NCBI GenBank assembly: GCA_030180135.1
Contig: CM058238.1
Coordinates: forward strand, 2,180,461 to 2,244,460
Origin: Orychophragmus violaceus
Lineage: Eukaryota; Streptophyta; Magnoliopsida; Brassicales; Brassicaceae
Length of the DNA stretch: 64,000 nt
Reading direction: 5' to 3'
Under the pieces are notes generated by a model. It did no database searches, was not told the DNA's origin, and was given only the letters and a program-made list of their open reading frames with translations. The position numbers and the translations under genes are program-made. Positions 12,507 through 24,302 of this stretch are shown one piece after another (position 1 is the first letter of the stretch; each line of letters begins with the position of its first letter).

Positions 12507-12926
12507 ATGGGTCGCGTCCGCACGAAGACGGTGAAGAAATCATCTCGCCAGGTAATCGAGAAGTACTACTCTCGCATGACGCTTGATTTCCACACCAACA
12601 AGAAGATCCTCGAAGAAGTCGCAATCATCCCTTCAAAGAGGCTCCGCAACAAGATCGCCGGGTTCTCCACCCATCTCATGAAGAGGATCCAGAAGGGACC
12701 TGTCCGTGGAATCTCCCTCAAGCTCCAGGAAGAAGAGCGTGAGCGTCGCATGGACTTTGTCCCAGATGAATCCGCTATTAAAACCGATCACATCGAGGTC
12801 GACAAGGAGACACTCGACATGCTTGCTTCATTGGGAATGTCTGACATGCCAGGCGTTGTTAAGGTTGATCCCGTCTCCGCCGCTCCTGTTGCTCCCTTTG
12901 GAGCTGGCCGTGGAAGGAGGTACTAG
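12507..12926 (+). CDS. RPS17: 40S ribosomal protein S17 (eS17)
   Basis: An uninterrupted 139-residue frame encodes eukaryotic ribosomal protein eS17, a structural component of the small cytosolic subunit. It begins MGRVRTKTVKKSSRQVIEKY and contains the conserved core IPSKRLRNKIAGFSTHLMKR and RGISLKLQEEERERRMDFVP. The plant-type C-terminal tail ends PFGAGRGRRY. Length and sequence are those of a complete eS17 and there is no intron in the coding region. The start is the first ATG after a leader with a telo-box, and upstream site II repeats support real expression. I do not recall an RPS17 gene at this place in the A. thaliana interval, so it may have been transposed or duplicated into the locus, but it carries a ribosomal-type promoter and shows no retroposon poly(A). 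Confidence 0.96.
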   Translation: MGRVRTKTVKKSSRQVIEKYYSRMTLDFHTNKKILEEVAIIPSKRLRNKIAGFSTHLMKRIQKGPVRGISLKLQEEERERRMDFVPDESAIKTDHIEVDKETLDMLASLGMSDMPGVVKVDPVSAAPVAPFGAGRGRRY

Positions 12927-13245
12927 AGAATCGTTCCTCAGTCTCTCAGATGTTGGGTTCTTAGTATCTTTTCTTTATCTGCAAATTTTGTTACTGCTTT
13001 TGTTTTTGCTGAACAATTTGAAGCTTAACTTGTTTCTGGATAAATTTTGCTACTTTTCATATTATGAATGATTATTTTTAGAACCTAGAGGGAAGAAATT
13101 TAGATTAATTCATATCAGCAGTGGTAGATTAAACTCTAACTCGTTGAACCTATATGCTCTTGCTTGTTCACAGTGATCATCGTATATTTAACACTCGACA
13201 TTGCCAAGATCTGAATCTTAGGGCTACCAAAATCCTTCTGTGTTT

Positions 13246-13990
13246 TCACTCATTCGAATTGCTTGCCATGCCGACTAGTTTGAGCATGTTACGATCTTCC
13301 TTAAAACTCTGTAGAACAGTACCTTTCATGGCGTTTTGTTGTGTATCTATCTAGTTCGTTTGCGGCTTGAATTATTCCCCAACATTCTATCACTCCGGGC
13401 TGTGTTCTGCTAGTCTTGGAGAGACTCGGGCTACCAAATGTCGTGCAGGAAAACGTCTGGCCTTGATCGAAGCTTGCCGATATAAACAGACCAAAGTGAT
13501 TGATCTTACCTCCAAATCCTATGCCGTTTGGAATGTTCTCTGATGTGAAATTACTAGCACACTGGCGCATGTTTTGTTAGATATGTTAGAGAGTATGCAT
13601 TTTGTCACATATTTACTCTAACAGAGTGTCTATTAGAGGTTTCTCAAAAGGAAAAGACTTCATGTCTCCATAGAAATCAGTGTGCCTCTCGTATCCTCCA
13701 TAGACACACCCTTCTCTGTCTTTGATGGTTAACACCGATGCAGACATACCAGTGTTTCTGCAAGATAGTTTCCACTAGTAATTCATAAAATGTTCTGTCT
13801 TGATTCTATATACTTAGTCTAGGTTCCAAAGCAAGAGAATGTACGGTTTAACACTCACGATGTGTGTCCGAGGAATGTGTTAAAGCTTTGACCGTTCAAG
13901 GAACTGTGATACAGCAGTTTCAACTCTTGAAGCTCGTGGTGAGGAAGAGCTCCTCCGATATTCCAAGCGTATTCACTTTTTTAACAATAA
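13246..13990 (-). pseudogene. TLD-domain protein remnant (At5g06260-like)
   Basis: Three pieces of a TLDc domain are legible on the minus strand. 13979-13862 reads WNIGGALPHHELQELKLLYH. 13759-13660, after an intron with a GTGAG donor, reads MSASVLTIKDREGCVYGGYE. 13570-13246 contains NGIGFGGKINHFGLFISASF and FGSPSLSKTSR. The gene is broken: about 20 codons between the second and third pieces are replaced by roughly 90 bp of AT-rich DNA. A one-base frameshift near 13330 moves the tail (KGTVLQSFKEDRNMLKLVGM) out of frame, with its stop at 13246-13248. The N-terminal half is absent; a MITE lies exactly at the truncated edge. Intact TLD proteins of this type are linked to oxidation resistance or signalling; this copy cannot encode one. 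Confidence 0.85.
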
Positions 13991-14180
13991 TATTCCCTCC
14001 GTTTTTTATTACTTGAAGTTTTAAAAGTTAGCACACAGATTAAGAAAACATTTAATTTTTTACATTTTCTAAATAAAATATCGTAATTTTTTAATTAATT
14101 TTGCATTGAAATTTGAAAACGTCATCTAATTTAAAACAAAATAAAATGTCTAAAACGTCAACTTAACTTAGATGGAGTAT
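13991..14180. mobile_element. Small MITE (Stowaway-like) at the TLD remnant edge
   Basis: The left end TATTCCCTCCGTTTTTTATT and the reverse complement of the right end, ATACTCCATCTAAGTTAAG, are imperfect inverted repeats of the CTCCCTCCGT class common in plant MITEs. It is about 190 bp, non-coding, and directly abuts the 5' edge of the truncated TLD gene. Confidence 0.55.
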
Positions 14181-14749
14181 ATTTGAATTCACACTATCCT
14201 CATAAAGCAGATGCGGGTCTTCATATCTAGGTCAAGAGACCCAAGTCATGGACATGTAACAACAAACATGTAATGAAAATTAACTAAACCAAAGCTAAAC
14301 TCGTTTGTCATGTTTGACTGGAGCAGCGAAAGTTGACATATTTTTCTGAAGTTATTAGTTAAAATATTTTTCAAACTTTTCTTTTTGGTGTTTGTTATGT
14401 AACTGGCAATACTAATAGCAGATCAAAATAAGGACAGACCATTATTATCTGAAAGATGACGAGATCGTGGGTGCTTTTGTTTGTGAAATTGAGTCTGTGA
14501 CACGTTCTGTATCAGCGTATTGTGTCGTTTCTTTATCGTCAAGAACTTCTTTTCTACTGTATCATTGTTGGTATAGTCTTTGGATAGCATTAAAGACTAG
14601 CTGCTAGCTTGATCCCATCCCAATCTTGAGTCCTCAAAGTGATACTTTCGCAGGAAGAAACTTACTAAACATATATGTAATTGCCAAATGATATGTTTCA
14701 TAGGATGATCTAATGACCATATGAATATCAATATCTATTTTGTGGCAGA

Positions 14750-14899
14750 AAATTCTCTCACTAGAAAAGAATATTCAAAGGCTTAATGACCTGGTCCAAG
14801 ATCTATGGAGGCAGTTGCTTGCAATGCAGGAATGAAAATCAGGCTGAGTTGATGGAGCTAGTAACTGAGCTTGATCAGCTGACACTAAGTGGTGTCTAG
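14750..14899 (+). pseudogene. Frameshifted last exon of a small coiled-coil gene (At5g06265-like)
   Basis: After a CAG acceptor at 14748-14750 the frame reads KILSLEKNIQRLNDLVQDLW and then hits a TGA. One base out of phase, the sequence continues CRNENQAELMELVTELDQLT and ends at TAG 14897-14899. The simplest reading is a one-base insertion near 14820 in a heptad-patterned exon. The position between the TLD gene and the GIR1-like gene matches the A. thaliana gene annotated as hyaluronan-mediated motility receptor-like. Upstream exons were not identified with confidence. Confidence 0.5.
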
Positions 14900-15047
14900 T
14901 CCATTTTACAGGCATCTTTTTCAATCCACTGAATCCTGAGTATTATATTCTGAATCAGATTTTTGGTGTGTGCGCGCATGTGTGTCAGATTGAAGCTTTC
15001 TTTCACCACTTCACGAGCTTAAAATGTTAATCAAGATTCTTTAGTCA

Positions 15048-15590
15048 AATAATACCAAAGCCTTTTTTCTAAACACTGCACTTGAAAGTTGTGTACTTTG
15101 AAATCAAAGAAGAGTGGTCCTTATAGAGGTACTACATCAAGTATATATGTATAGCCAAGGCATGACATTGAGATGAATGCTATTGGAATCTTGGGATGTA
15201 ATTCTATGTTCTCTCTCAATCCCTCTCTCAACCTAATACCAAAGCCCTCTTTCTAATCACTGCACTTGAAAGTTGTGTACTTTGAAGGAAAAATCAAAGA
15301 AGAGTGGTCCTTATAGAGTTAGGTACTACATCAAGTATGTATAGCTAAGGCATGACACTGAGATGAATGCTATTGGATTGTTGGGATGTAATTATATGTT
15401 CTCTCACAATCCTTCTCTCAACCTAATACTAAGCTCTCCTTCTAAACACTGCACTTGAAAGTTGTGTACTTTGAAGGAGAAATCAAAGAAGAGTGGTCCT
15501 TATAGAGGTACTACATCAAGTATGTATAGCTAAGGCATGAATGCCATTGAGATGAATGCTATTCGAATCTTGGGATGTAATTCTAATCTA
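15048..15590 (+). repeat. Tandem repeat, three copies of about 185 bp
   Basis: Three successive units each contain CACTGCACTTGAAAGTTGTG, AGAAGAGTGGTCCTTATAGA, ACTACATCAAGTAT and GATGAATGCTATT. They differ by small indels such as AGAGTTAGG in unit 2. Units start near 15048, 15236 and 15424. No coding frame crosses the array. Confidence 0.9.
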
Positions 15591-15595
15591 TCTCT

Positions 15596-15623
15596 CCCCC
15601 CCCCCCCCCCCCCCCCCCCCCCC
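15596..15623 (+). repeat. 28-nt poly-C tract
   Basis: A run of 28 consecutive C residues follows directly after the third tandem unit (TATCTCTC then C28 then TTGATTTC). Such a tract can form an i-motif or, on the other strand, G-quadruplexes. It is also a common place for sequencing length errors, so the exact count is uncertain. Confidence 0.9.
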
Positions 15624-18600
15624 TTGATTTCTTGTTATCATTACACTGAAAGTGTGGGACTAATGGGTGGAGACATTTATGGGAAGACCAGAGTCTGTAC
15701 AAATAAGACACACACTTAACCCAAAAAAACTCTTGAAATTGTAGTTACTGAGTAATTTGTGCCCAAAACCATATACTAATTTTAAGTATATGTAGTCTCC
15801 TGTAAGGCCTAATGGTAAACTATAGAAAAAGAAACTTGAAATAAAATTCCAATAACAAAAAATGTCACACCAATTGCTACTCAGTGATGTTTGGCATGTC
15901 ACAAAACCTGAGGAATTATAAAATCTTTGATGGATATCAGTTGACTATATAAACCGAAACTGAAGTGAATTGAAATACCATTCCCCCTACGACTCGAAAT
16001 GTATTATTTTATAAAACTATACTATGTAAATTACTATCTCAACTTCATTACATCTTTTTGACTTTTGATTATTTAAAGTAGTTTTGGTGTTTAATATACC
16101 ACATGAAATAGATCCGTTGTTATCGTTTCTATCTTTATGATCATCGCTGACCCATTTTCCACGCATCGTTATTTATGTACTTCCCATATGCATGAATCGT
16201 CATGATATGGTGTTTCAACTTCAATATATTTATATATTAACATCTGATCACCTTTCGTTGAACTCTGAAGATATCTTGATTTTTTGTATATAGAGGAAAT
16301 GTATAAACGTAAACTTCCAAAATTCTTTACTATGTTTGAATATTTCTAGAACCATATGATATGCAAATGAACAAAATTTCTCTTAGTTTTGGTTATGGGT
16401 TCAGTTTTGTTATTTTCTAACAAAAATTGACGTATACTTGTATTTGTTTTAGTGAGATCACGTTGGTTTCTTTAACAAAGAAAGAGATCACGCGAGGAAT
16501 AACTAAGTAACTAAAGAATATAACTAAAAAGTAACACTTAAAAAAAAGTCAGCATTAGTGTTTACACTTAACACGAATGCTATTAATTCTACAAGTCAAC
16601 TGAACACTTTTTTGATATCCAACTTCTAATGAACGAGATCTCATTATATACATAGATGGGCGATGAGAAACGATAAAGTAAACGTGCTAAAAAGGTAAAA
16701 ATTCAATGGTTCGCAACAAGTTGACTAACTTTTAAGTTTTTGTTTTTGTTTGGGAAAGCAGATAATAATAACCGGCTTTGTATTCAAATGTGTTTGGCTA
16801 TAAGGCAATAAGGTTAGTGAGATCATATTCAATTACTAAGCGGTGTGATATCTATCTATGTGCTACAGAAAATAAATTTGTTAGGAAGTTTTTTGTTTGT
16901 TTGGTCATTGTGTTGAAAGATATACGATCTTCATTTTATGATAGTATGATCCTTGATGGTTGCATGTGATATCAAGTTGCACATTGATTGGTGCAATTAA
17001 GAGTACCCCAATTTATTGAGGAGCCGAATTGTTAATGCTCGCTTTGCTTATTTTCTTTTGAATTATATTTTGCAAACTCATTTTCTATATAACCAACAAC
17101 AACAAAATACAAAATCTGACTAAGACTAGGTATATAATTATTGTGTATTATTATCATAGGTTTGAGTTAAAGATTTCACACCAAGGATTTATATTGTAAT
17201 ATGGTTTTGAAACTTTAGAAAATGATATATATATATATATATAGATTTTCTGTGACTCAAAGATTTTGTAAAAAATTGAATACTGAAATAAAATTTATAC
17301 AAATAACATGTCGTAAGTATACAAATTAGATCGAATTATTTTAGTCGGAGTGTTTTAAAGTTGTAAAATTGAGGTTCTGTCTCGTGTGTCCTTTTTGAAT
17401 GACTTTTTCTCTTTTTATATCCTCGATCTAACTTCGTCTGTTGTGATCTATTTGTTCCCATTATCCTCAACGTCTAGAGATTCTCGGAGGTTGTTACAAC
17501 GATGGAAGACTTGTTCCTTGTCGAACTCGAACTCTGATCGAATTTTCCTATGTTTAGACTTTTTCTTCTAGTAGGTTTCGTATTTTGTAAATGGACCAAA
17601 TTTTATGATGCGAAATATAACACCAACAATAGCCATCTCAAAAGCTGAGTTAAAAATGTTAGGAGTATGTATGTGTGAGTTGTAGATAACACGAACAACG
17701 TCCATAACACTCACACATCCAAAGATTATATATATGTGATCCATTACATTTTCATCATGACATCAAGACTGCTGCCTTACTCGACTAGAACGTACATTAC
17801 TTTGCAATTAGGTTATTAACTTATTATTATTGTATAAGGAAGAAACAAATTCGAAGCTTCTTTTCATTTATGGTCAAAAACAGAATGATAAAGAAAATGG
17901 GGCCAAAGAGAAGTAGATTTACGAGGAAGAAGGTGAAGCTAAGACTAATAAAATAGATTGGTCCCATCCAAATCCTAAACATACAGATTCATTTTCCTGC
18001 TTCTCCCTCACACGCTCGATATTCCTATGTTTTCAATAGTAAAATTAGCCATGTCAATAGGAGCTACAACCATATGTATTAATCAAATGGTTTGATATCT
18101 AACACATAGACATATTTGATAGCTTAATATCCACTTACACATAACTGGTTATTCATAAACTACCAAACATTTGGACCCACTTCATGGGGTTTATTGCTTA
18201 CTCTCAACTCTCATATCATCCTCAAGTTTTCCCTTGTTCCCAAATTTAAACAATCCAAATATATAACAATATAAAGCAAATTTGATATTTTTGAAAATAT
18301 TCATGGGTAGTTTCGGAATTGAAAAATTTATTATTTTGTCTCCCTCTCATAAAACTTTCAATAAAACTAAGTCCAGGAGGGTGGTTCACTTCTATATATT
18401 AGCCTGTATTTGGTTCTATGTACCAATTCTGGTGTGTTGCCATTTAATTTTGTTTGCGTTTCTTTAATTCCAATTAAATTTCCTTTGACTGTACAATTTT
18501 TTACTTCCGAAATTATGATATTTTCTCAATTTTTATTATAGACATCTAATTCAAAGTTGGTTGCCATTTAATTTCTTGGTTCCATATATTAACTCCTATG

Positions 18601-18960
18601 AAGAAAATAAAATAAAATAATGATAGTCTGTTGAGTATTTAATTTGATTTCTGTGTATTAGCTAGTATTAAACACCTCTCTTGTTCTTTTCCTCCTCTAT
18701 TTAATAAGCAATGAATTGGATTCCTGCAAATATCTACATATTTTCTTCTGTATTTATTAAGTACATATCTTTAAATTTATTAGTTTGAAGTTGAGAAGTA
18801 ACTAAAATTCGATACTCTTGAGGCAAAATTAAAGCAATTAAGTGTATGATATCATCTTGTAGTATACTTTAATTCAATCTTTATGAATCTCTCTCTCACT
18901 CATAATTAAATTAAGCTTTAACTCTCTCTCTCTCTATTTGATTGTATCTCTGTGTTCTTT
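15624..18960. other. Non-coding region 5' of the GIR1-like gene
   Basis: No gene recognised. It is AT-rich with a TA run near 17227-17243 and CT-rich stretches just upstream of the probable promoter (about 18890-18940). Short open frames here (for example 16778-16969 and 17386-17571) have no domain or splice support. Confidence 0.5.
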
Positions 18961-18965
18961 CCTGT

Positions 18966-19153
18966 ATATAAAGACCTAAGCTGAAGCAACCCAACCACCA
19001 GTTAGAAGAGAGACTCTTTGTGATTGAAGTACAAAAAGTCTTTGAGATCACAGGAAACTCTCCTTCTCAATCCGCAGGTTTCAAGGTATTTTTTTCTCCG
19101 ACAAAACTCACTTTAACTTGATCACTTCTTGTCTGAACAAGTTTTTAACGCAG
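18966..19153 (+). promoter_or_regulatory. TATA box and probable 5' UTR intron of the GIR1-like gene
   Basis: TATATAAAG at about 18966 is a good TATA box. The leader continues to CAAG at 19085, followed by GTATTT, and resumes after CGCAG at 19151-19153, three bases before the ATG. This implies a 68-bp leader intron (19086-19153), close to the minimum plant intron size. The splice is inferred from sequence only. Confidence 0.5.
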
Positions 19154-19156
19154 AAA

Positions 19157-19528
19157 ATGAGTCGAAGAAGTCCAAAGCTCGAGCTGAAGCTGAACCTTTC
19201 ACCCCCTACGTCAAGCCGGAGGAGGATGGTTCGATCTCCAAGCCGCTCTGCGACGACATCACCGACCTCACCGCCAAGCTCATGCGTCTCTTCGGAGATG
19301 AACCAGGACGAGTCGTCTGTGAGATACTCATCAAGTCCAGAGACAACCTCGATGGTTCTTGTTGGGTGTCCTCGTTGTCTCATGTACGTTATGCTCTCAG
19401 AAGATGACCCTAAATGCCCTAAATGCAAAAGCACCGTGCTTCTTGATTTCAACCATGAAAACGCTTCAAACGCCAACGTAAATGCTCCAGCCGCTGGTTC
19501 CTCTGGTCGCAAGAATCGAAGGAACTGA
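19157..19528 (+). CDS. GIR1: GIR1-like EAR-motif repressor with zinc ribbon
   Basis: The 123-residue protein has an N-terminal LxLxL-type EAR motif (LELKLNLS, residues 8-15) that recruits TOPLESS-type co-repressors. A Ser/Thr/Pro-rich linker follows. The conserved C-terminal box contains VGCPRCLMYVMLSEDDPKCP, whose cysteines C71, C74, C87 and C90 form a CxxC-x12-CxxC zinc ribbon. In A. thaliana, GIR1 (At5g06270) and GIR2 (At3g11600) bind GLABRA2 and act in root-hair repression in the nucleus. The start at 19157 is the ATG immediately before the EAR motif and just after the predicted leader splice site. The sequence looks intact. The protein could be called GIR1 or GIR2 on sequence alone; synteny favours GIR1. 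Confidence 0.9.
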   Translation: MSRRSPKLELKLNLSPPTSSRRRMVRSPSRSATTSPTSPPSSCVSSEMNQDESSVRYSSSPETTSMVLVGCPRCLMYVMLSEDDPKCPKCKSTVLLDFNHENASNANVNAPAAGSSGRKNRRN

Positions 19529-21932
19529 AAGACCAATAAACCCAAAAAAACCCTAAAAAGTCCTGTCTTTTTTAATTTAATTTATTTTCTTGCGAACGAA
19601 TGTAGCTGTTGTTTTATGAGAGTAGTGCTAATCACGCTCCACTTTTAAACCACCCGGAGAAGAAGGTATGGAGATGAAACTAGGGTTTCCTACTCAGAAA
19701 AACTTCAAATCAAAAGGGTGGAGCGCGAATAGCACTAACTTTTCTTATCTTTTCATAACATTTTTCTACCATTTGGGTTCTCTAATGGAAGAAGAATTTT
19801 ATGTGTATGTGAAAACATGTGTTCTTGTCTCCTTATTTCTACTCTTGAGTTCTTTATCCATCGAATTTGTCTGGTAGCCCTTAGAATTGGATTTCAAATC
19901 TTGTTGTCTTCTCTGTTTTCTTCAGATACTCTGTTTTCTCGGATGTATAGGAGAATTAACGTTTCTAGTGTTTGACTATTCTAAAAAAGTAGACATTCTT
20001 AGCGTAGCAGATAGATTGCTTACACATCACGTAAAGGAAGATAACAAAAATTGACTTGTGAAAGATCTAGTAAGTAGCTTGATCCTGATCCCCAGAAAAG
20101 CTGAAGAGAAAAACTATATAGATTCCTTGTACTTGTTGAAAAAGCAGTTCAGATGAGAGGAAGAAAGAATGGTTAGAGTTCAGACAAGAACTCTTATTGG
20201 TCCCACATTGTAACTTTAACCCCACAAACTCATTCCCCTGTTTTTTTTTCATTTTCATTTTCTTTTTGGTTTTAATTTTGATTTTGTTATGTTAACTCGA
20301 GATAAATCTCTCTCTGTTCATATTCAAAAAGTCTTCAGACTTTGTAGCCTAATCATAAGCCCTAAAAACTGAATGATTTTCCTTTTCCTGCAAAAGAATC
20401 TATAAAAAGATTTTGTCCTCAGCAATTGCATGTTTGGTTTAAGACTTTTTTTTGGTCAAAGCATGTTTGGTTTAAGACAAAAGCAGATAAATCCAGAACA
20501 TAAGTTTGCAAAAGGCAAAAAGATTTATCAGTGAAGAAAAACTAATAATAAAACATTATCTCTTATTTTTGTAATAGCCAAGCATAGTTAGATTAGCTAC
20601 GTGCTTCTACACATGAATACGAATATGATTGTAAGATCTAAAAAAATCTGCCGACGAAGAAGTACAAGAAGGTGAAAAGATGAAAACTAGTTAAAATTGA
20701 AGAGGAAAGTAGTTCAGAGCATTTAAATAAAAATTAAATAAAAAACAGAGGAAGGTGCTTCATGAATTTATATAAACAGCTGTTCAAAAAATGTTAAGAT
20801 TTAGAGATCATTAAAACCAAAATATAAATGCAATAGTAATGAAGACAGTTGAGAATTGTAATGAGCGTTACGTCAGATTATAAATACGAAATTTAATTCC
20901 ACCCTTCATTGCTCTCTTCGATCTCCCTCACCTCTTCAAAGTTCAAACAAACAAAGAAAAAAATAATTATTATAATGATTATGATGATGCTACGAATTTT
21001 ATTTTATTGTCCTCTCATTCTTATCTTTTTTTCTTCTTAGTCATTACACTCCATTAATATTTCTCTTCTTATCATTCACTAAATGCCACCTTTCTTTGGC
21101 CGCTTTCCAATTTTAGCAGTCTCTCATCTTTCAAAGCTATCCATGTTCCCTTATTCAATTCTTGCTTCCTACCTCTCATTTTCTCTCAATTATGCCGATC
21201 ACTTTGATTTACAATTCTAACTTCAATAGAGTTTATAAATTTATAACCCCACAATGAACCAAACTAGTTAGATGGTATTAACTTCATTTAGGTTATTGAA
21301 AATAGACATACACCAAAGTATGGAGATTTTCTTTGTTTCTTTACGTGTAACATTTCTAAAGAGAGAGAGATAGCTCTGTTGTTAGGGAAGAGGAGTACAC
21401 GCAAAGATATTAACTCGTTATGATTTCGGTTTCCAAAAATCTATGGGTCTATAAGAATTGTTGTTGGAGCTACTTGTTCCATCTACTACTCTAATAGATA
21501 GATCATCTAATCATGTATGTTCATGTCGGATACTAGAGAAGTGTATATGAGAGTTTCATGATGACGAGAGGAGACATGGTGAGTGATGAATCGAGTTGAT
21601 AGATAGGCGTTTGGAGTGGGAGAGAGACAGAGTGGAATAGTTGCAGATTTGTCGTGGGCCCATTGTCACATATGAGGCCCACCAAAGATATTTGAGGACC
21701 AAATAGGTCAACACAAATTCACAAACGCAAAACTATTAGGAACGTACTTATCCTCGCATGCAATTGCACGTCCACAAATACAAAGAATGAAAGCATGCAA
21801 AATCCATACATATATACTCTTGACTCTGTCAAACATGTCTACTGATAATATTTCTTCAATAATAAATCAATGTCCATAATTAGCTTAATTGGTTATTGGC
21901 TCAATCTCGGACTCACGAGATTACAAGCCTAA
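19529..21932. other. Non-coding region 3' of the GIR1-like gene
   Basis: It contains the 3' UTR of the GIR1-like gene and AT-rich intergenic DNA. At about 21885 there is a degenerate SINE-like A box (TAGCTTAATTGGTTA) just before the MITE at 21933. No coding sequence recognised. Confidence 0.45.
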
Positions 21933-22198
21933 GAGCAGATACATTGGAGGTTCTTAAGGGAGAGTTTCTTAACTATTCACGTGGGTCCCACGTGGAGTCC
22001 ACATGAATAGTTAAGAAACTGTCTCTTAAAATCCTTATATAAGGATCGATCCTTACACTGTTCACGCCACGTGTCACGTAACGATTGGTCCATTTTTTTA
22101 AATTTTTTTTTTTTTCGGATCTGAAAAAAAAAAATTAATAAATTAATAAATTTTTTTTTTCTAAGGACCCCTAGTGGGTAACACCAATGAAGGTGGTC
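21933..22198. mobile_element. Harbinger-like MITE with TAA target duplication
   Basis: Left end GAGCAGATACATTGGAGG and reverse-complemented right end GACCACCTTCATTGGTG share a GAxCANxTnCATTGG pattern. TAA flanks both ends (21930-21932 and 22199-22201). The 266-bp element includes a near-perfect hairpin around ACGTGGGTCCCACGTG. It belongs to the same broad class as 6235-7018. Confidence 0.65.
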
Positions 22199-22201
22199 TA
22201 A

Positions 22202-24302
22202 CTAATTACAAATGTATTATTTAGACAAGTGTCTCTATGCTGTATGTCCACGTAAGAAAAGTCTTAGCCCACAAAGTGTCGACGAGATTTATATATTAGG
22301 ACAAGTGGTACAACATGCGAAGCTTACGTTTAATATAATATCGAGTCTTCGGGATGTTACCTGCTGCCTAATCTCTATATATAGTTTTTTTTTTTTTAAC
22401 TAAATCTATATATAGCTTTCAAGTATTGTTCTTCTTTAAGATGATCCTTAACGTCTTTGCAATTATCATCACACACATACAAGATTCACCCTTAAGAGAT
22501 TTGACCAAGCTTTAAAGAGGGTAACTTCTATAATTTTTTCGTGCTTAGTTATTTAGTTATTGCTTCTATAAATACAATTAAACTTGTGTGGTTGAAATCT
22601 TATGATGCTGTTCTTTATTGTGAGTGCAGTACACATTTAACCTTCAAAGGTTTTCTTTGCATCTTAATATTTTCACAATTCTCATTGCCATCTTTCGTAT
22701 CATCAGTTTTTATATATGAGGAGCAATACTGTCAGAAAATAAAACATGAATTGTTGTTATTAATTTCTTGTATTATCATAATTTATGAAAACGAACAAAA
22801 TGATGAATATTAATTGAATTTATAGATTTTGAAAGGCAATTAATTTCACTCGTTGTAGGGAAATAACTAACTTATAATTGTTCTCTTTTTAATTTATGTT
22901 CAAATTATAAACTGTAAGACCCATTTTTTTTGTTACAACCAAAATCAAATAACAAATGACCTTAACTGTGATAGATATTAACCGAATAGAAAAGGAAAAG
23001 ATCATTAATCTTTTATGTTAATCGATTGAAATATAACAATTTTGGTTTACATTCAAACAAAACAAACATATGAATTTAAGATCCCGTCTTGAGATGGAGC
23101 ACATATATACAGTGTGGAGAAAAATTGTTATAAAAGAACACGAGGAAATTTATTCTAAGGAAAAAAAACAAACACTCCTGCAAGTTGAAATATAATTGAA
23201 ATACGGGTTTGCATGTATATTGAGAAGTTGCATTATGTCGGTATTACGTAAGTGCATTGAAAAGACATATTTGCAACATCTTTCTTTTTTTTTTTCTGTG
23301 TGACAATACAATTATATATGCTTTGTATATTTATGAAAACATAAAATGCTTGCAATGCAATGCCACACTGTGCTAGTCTACTGGTTGTGAATTTAGTCGA
23401 GCCTTTGTGGATTTGGTGTCCATGCCTTGTTATGAATCAAGATTGTATATTTAGTTGGGTCTCTATGGATTCGATTTTGAGAACTGAATGGTTATGTATC
23501 CAAATTTTTTATTTAAAGAGAGAGTAGAGGTTGAACTTTTCTTGTGACAAAAAGCTCAACAGTTTCTGGGTTTTGTTATGTGGTAAATAATTTAGGCTAT
23601 TTGCATGGATTTGGTTTTAGTTTTTGGTTTTAAATTTTTTTGTTTCTGATTTTTTTTAATATAAAATTTAGATTTTGAGAAACTTGATTGGTGAATTATT
23701 TAGCTTTTGATTTTCAAGGTTTTAGATATATATATATTTGTTTTTAGAGTTAAATTTGTAAAACTATATAAAAATTTTACTAACCAAAATATAATGTTTA
23801 CAAAAATAATTTCATTAAACATTATTAATAATACCAAAAATATCTAAAACCAAACATTAATCAAAATTAAATTATGATACCTACTACATAAAAATAAAGA
23901 TACACAAATTATAAAGGAAATGAGGGGGTGTATTAGAATGAGGATTTTAAAAGGTTTTGGGCTTTTGTTAAAATTTTACTGTTATTCAACTAGTGATTTC
24001 AAATATCATTCCAAATCATATGTTATTGAACATTGGACTTATGTTAAATCATTTAAAATATTCTGTTATTCAATTAAGAATTTATAAAACCTATGTCAAA
24101 TTCACTTTTATTAAAAACTAAACAACAACTTTTTAAAAAATTGTGAATTGGATTTTAGGAGATTTTGCATCCATTTTTACTTAGAAATAATGGCAAAGCT
24201 AATGGCAAAGCAAATCACACCTATTTGAAGAAACTTCAAAATTAATAAGCGTTCCTTCGAAAAACAAAGTGCATAAATATCTCACTAGCATTTTTTTTTT
24301 TT
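22202..24302. other. Non-coding AT-rich region
   Basis: No gene recognised. At 23924 a terminus-like GGGGGTGTATTAGAATGAGG occurs. A related inverted end (AATACACTCCC) lies at about 24997-25007, suggesting that part of this stretch and block A belong to one decayed element related to the MITE at 62216-62645. Confidence 0.4.

Noticed and set aside
12706..13071. 121-codon frame overlapping RPS17
   Set aside because: A shadow of the RPS17 coding sequence in another frame, running into its 3' UTR.
15048..15590. CRISPR-like array
   Set aside because: Units are about 185 bp and contiguous without unique spacers; this is a plain tandem repeat in plant nuclear DNA.
19108..19545. 145-codon minus-strand frame over the GIR1-like gene
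   Set aside because: Antisense shadow; the plus-strand frame carries the EAR motif and the four zinc-ligand cysteines.
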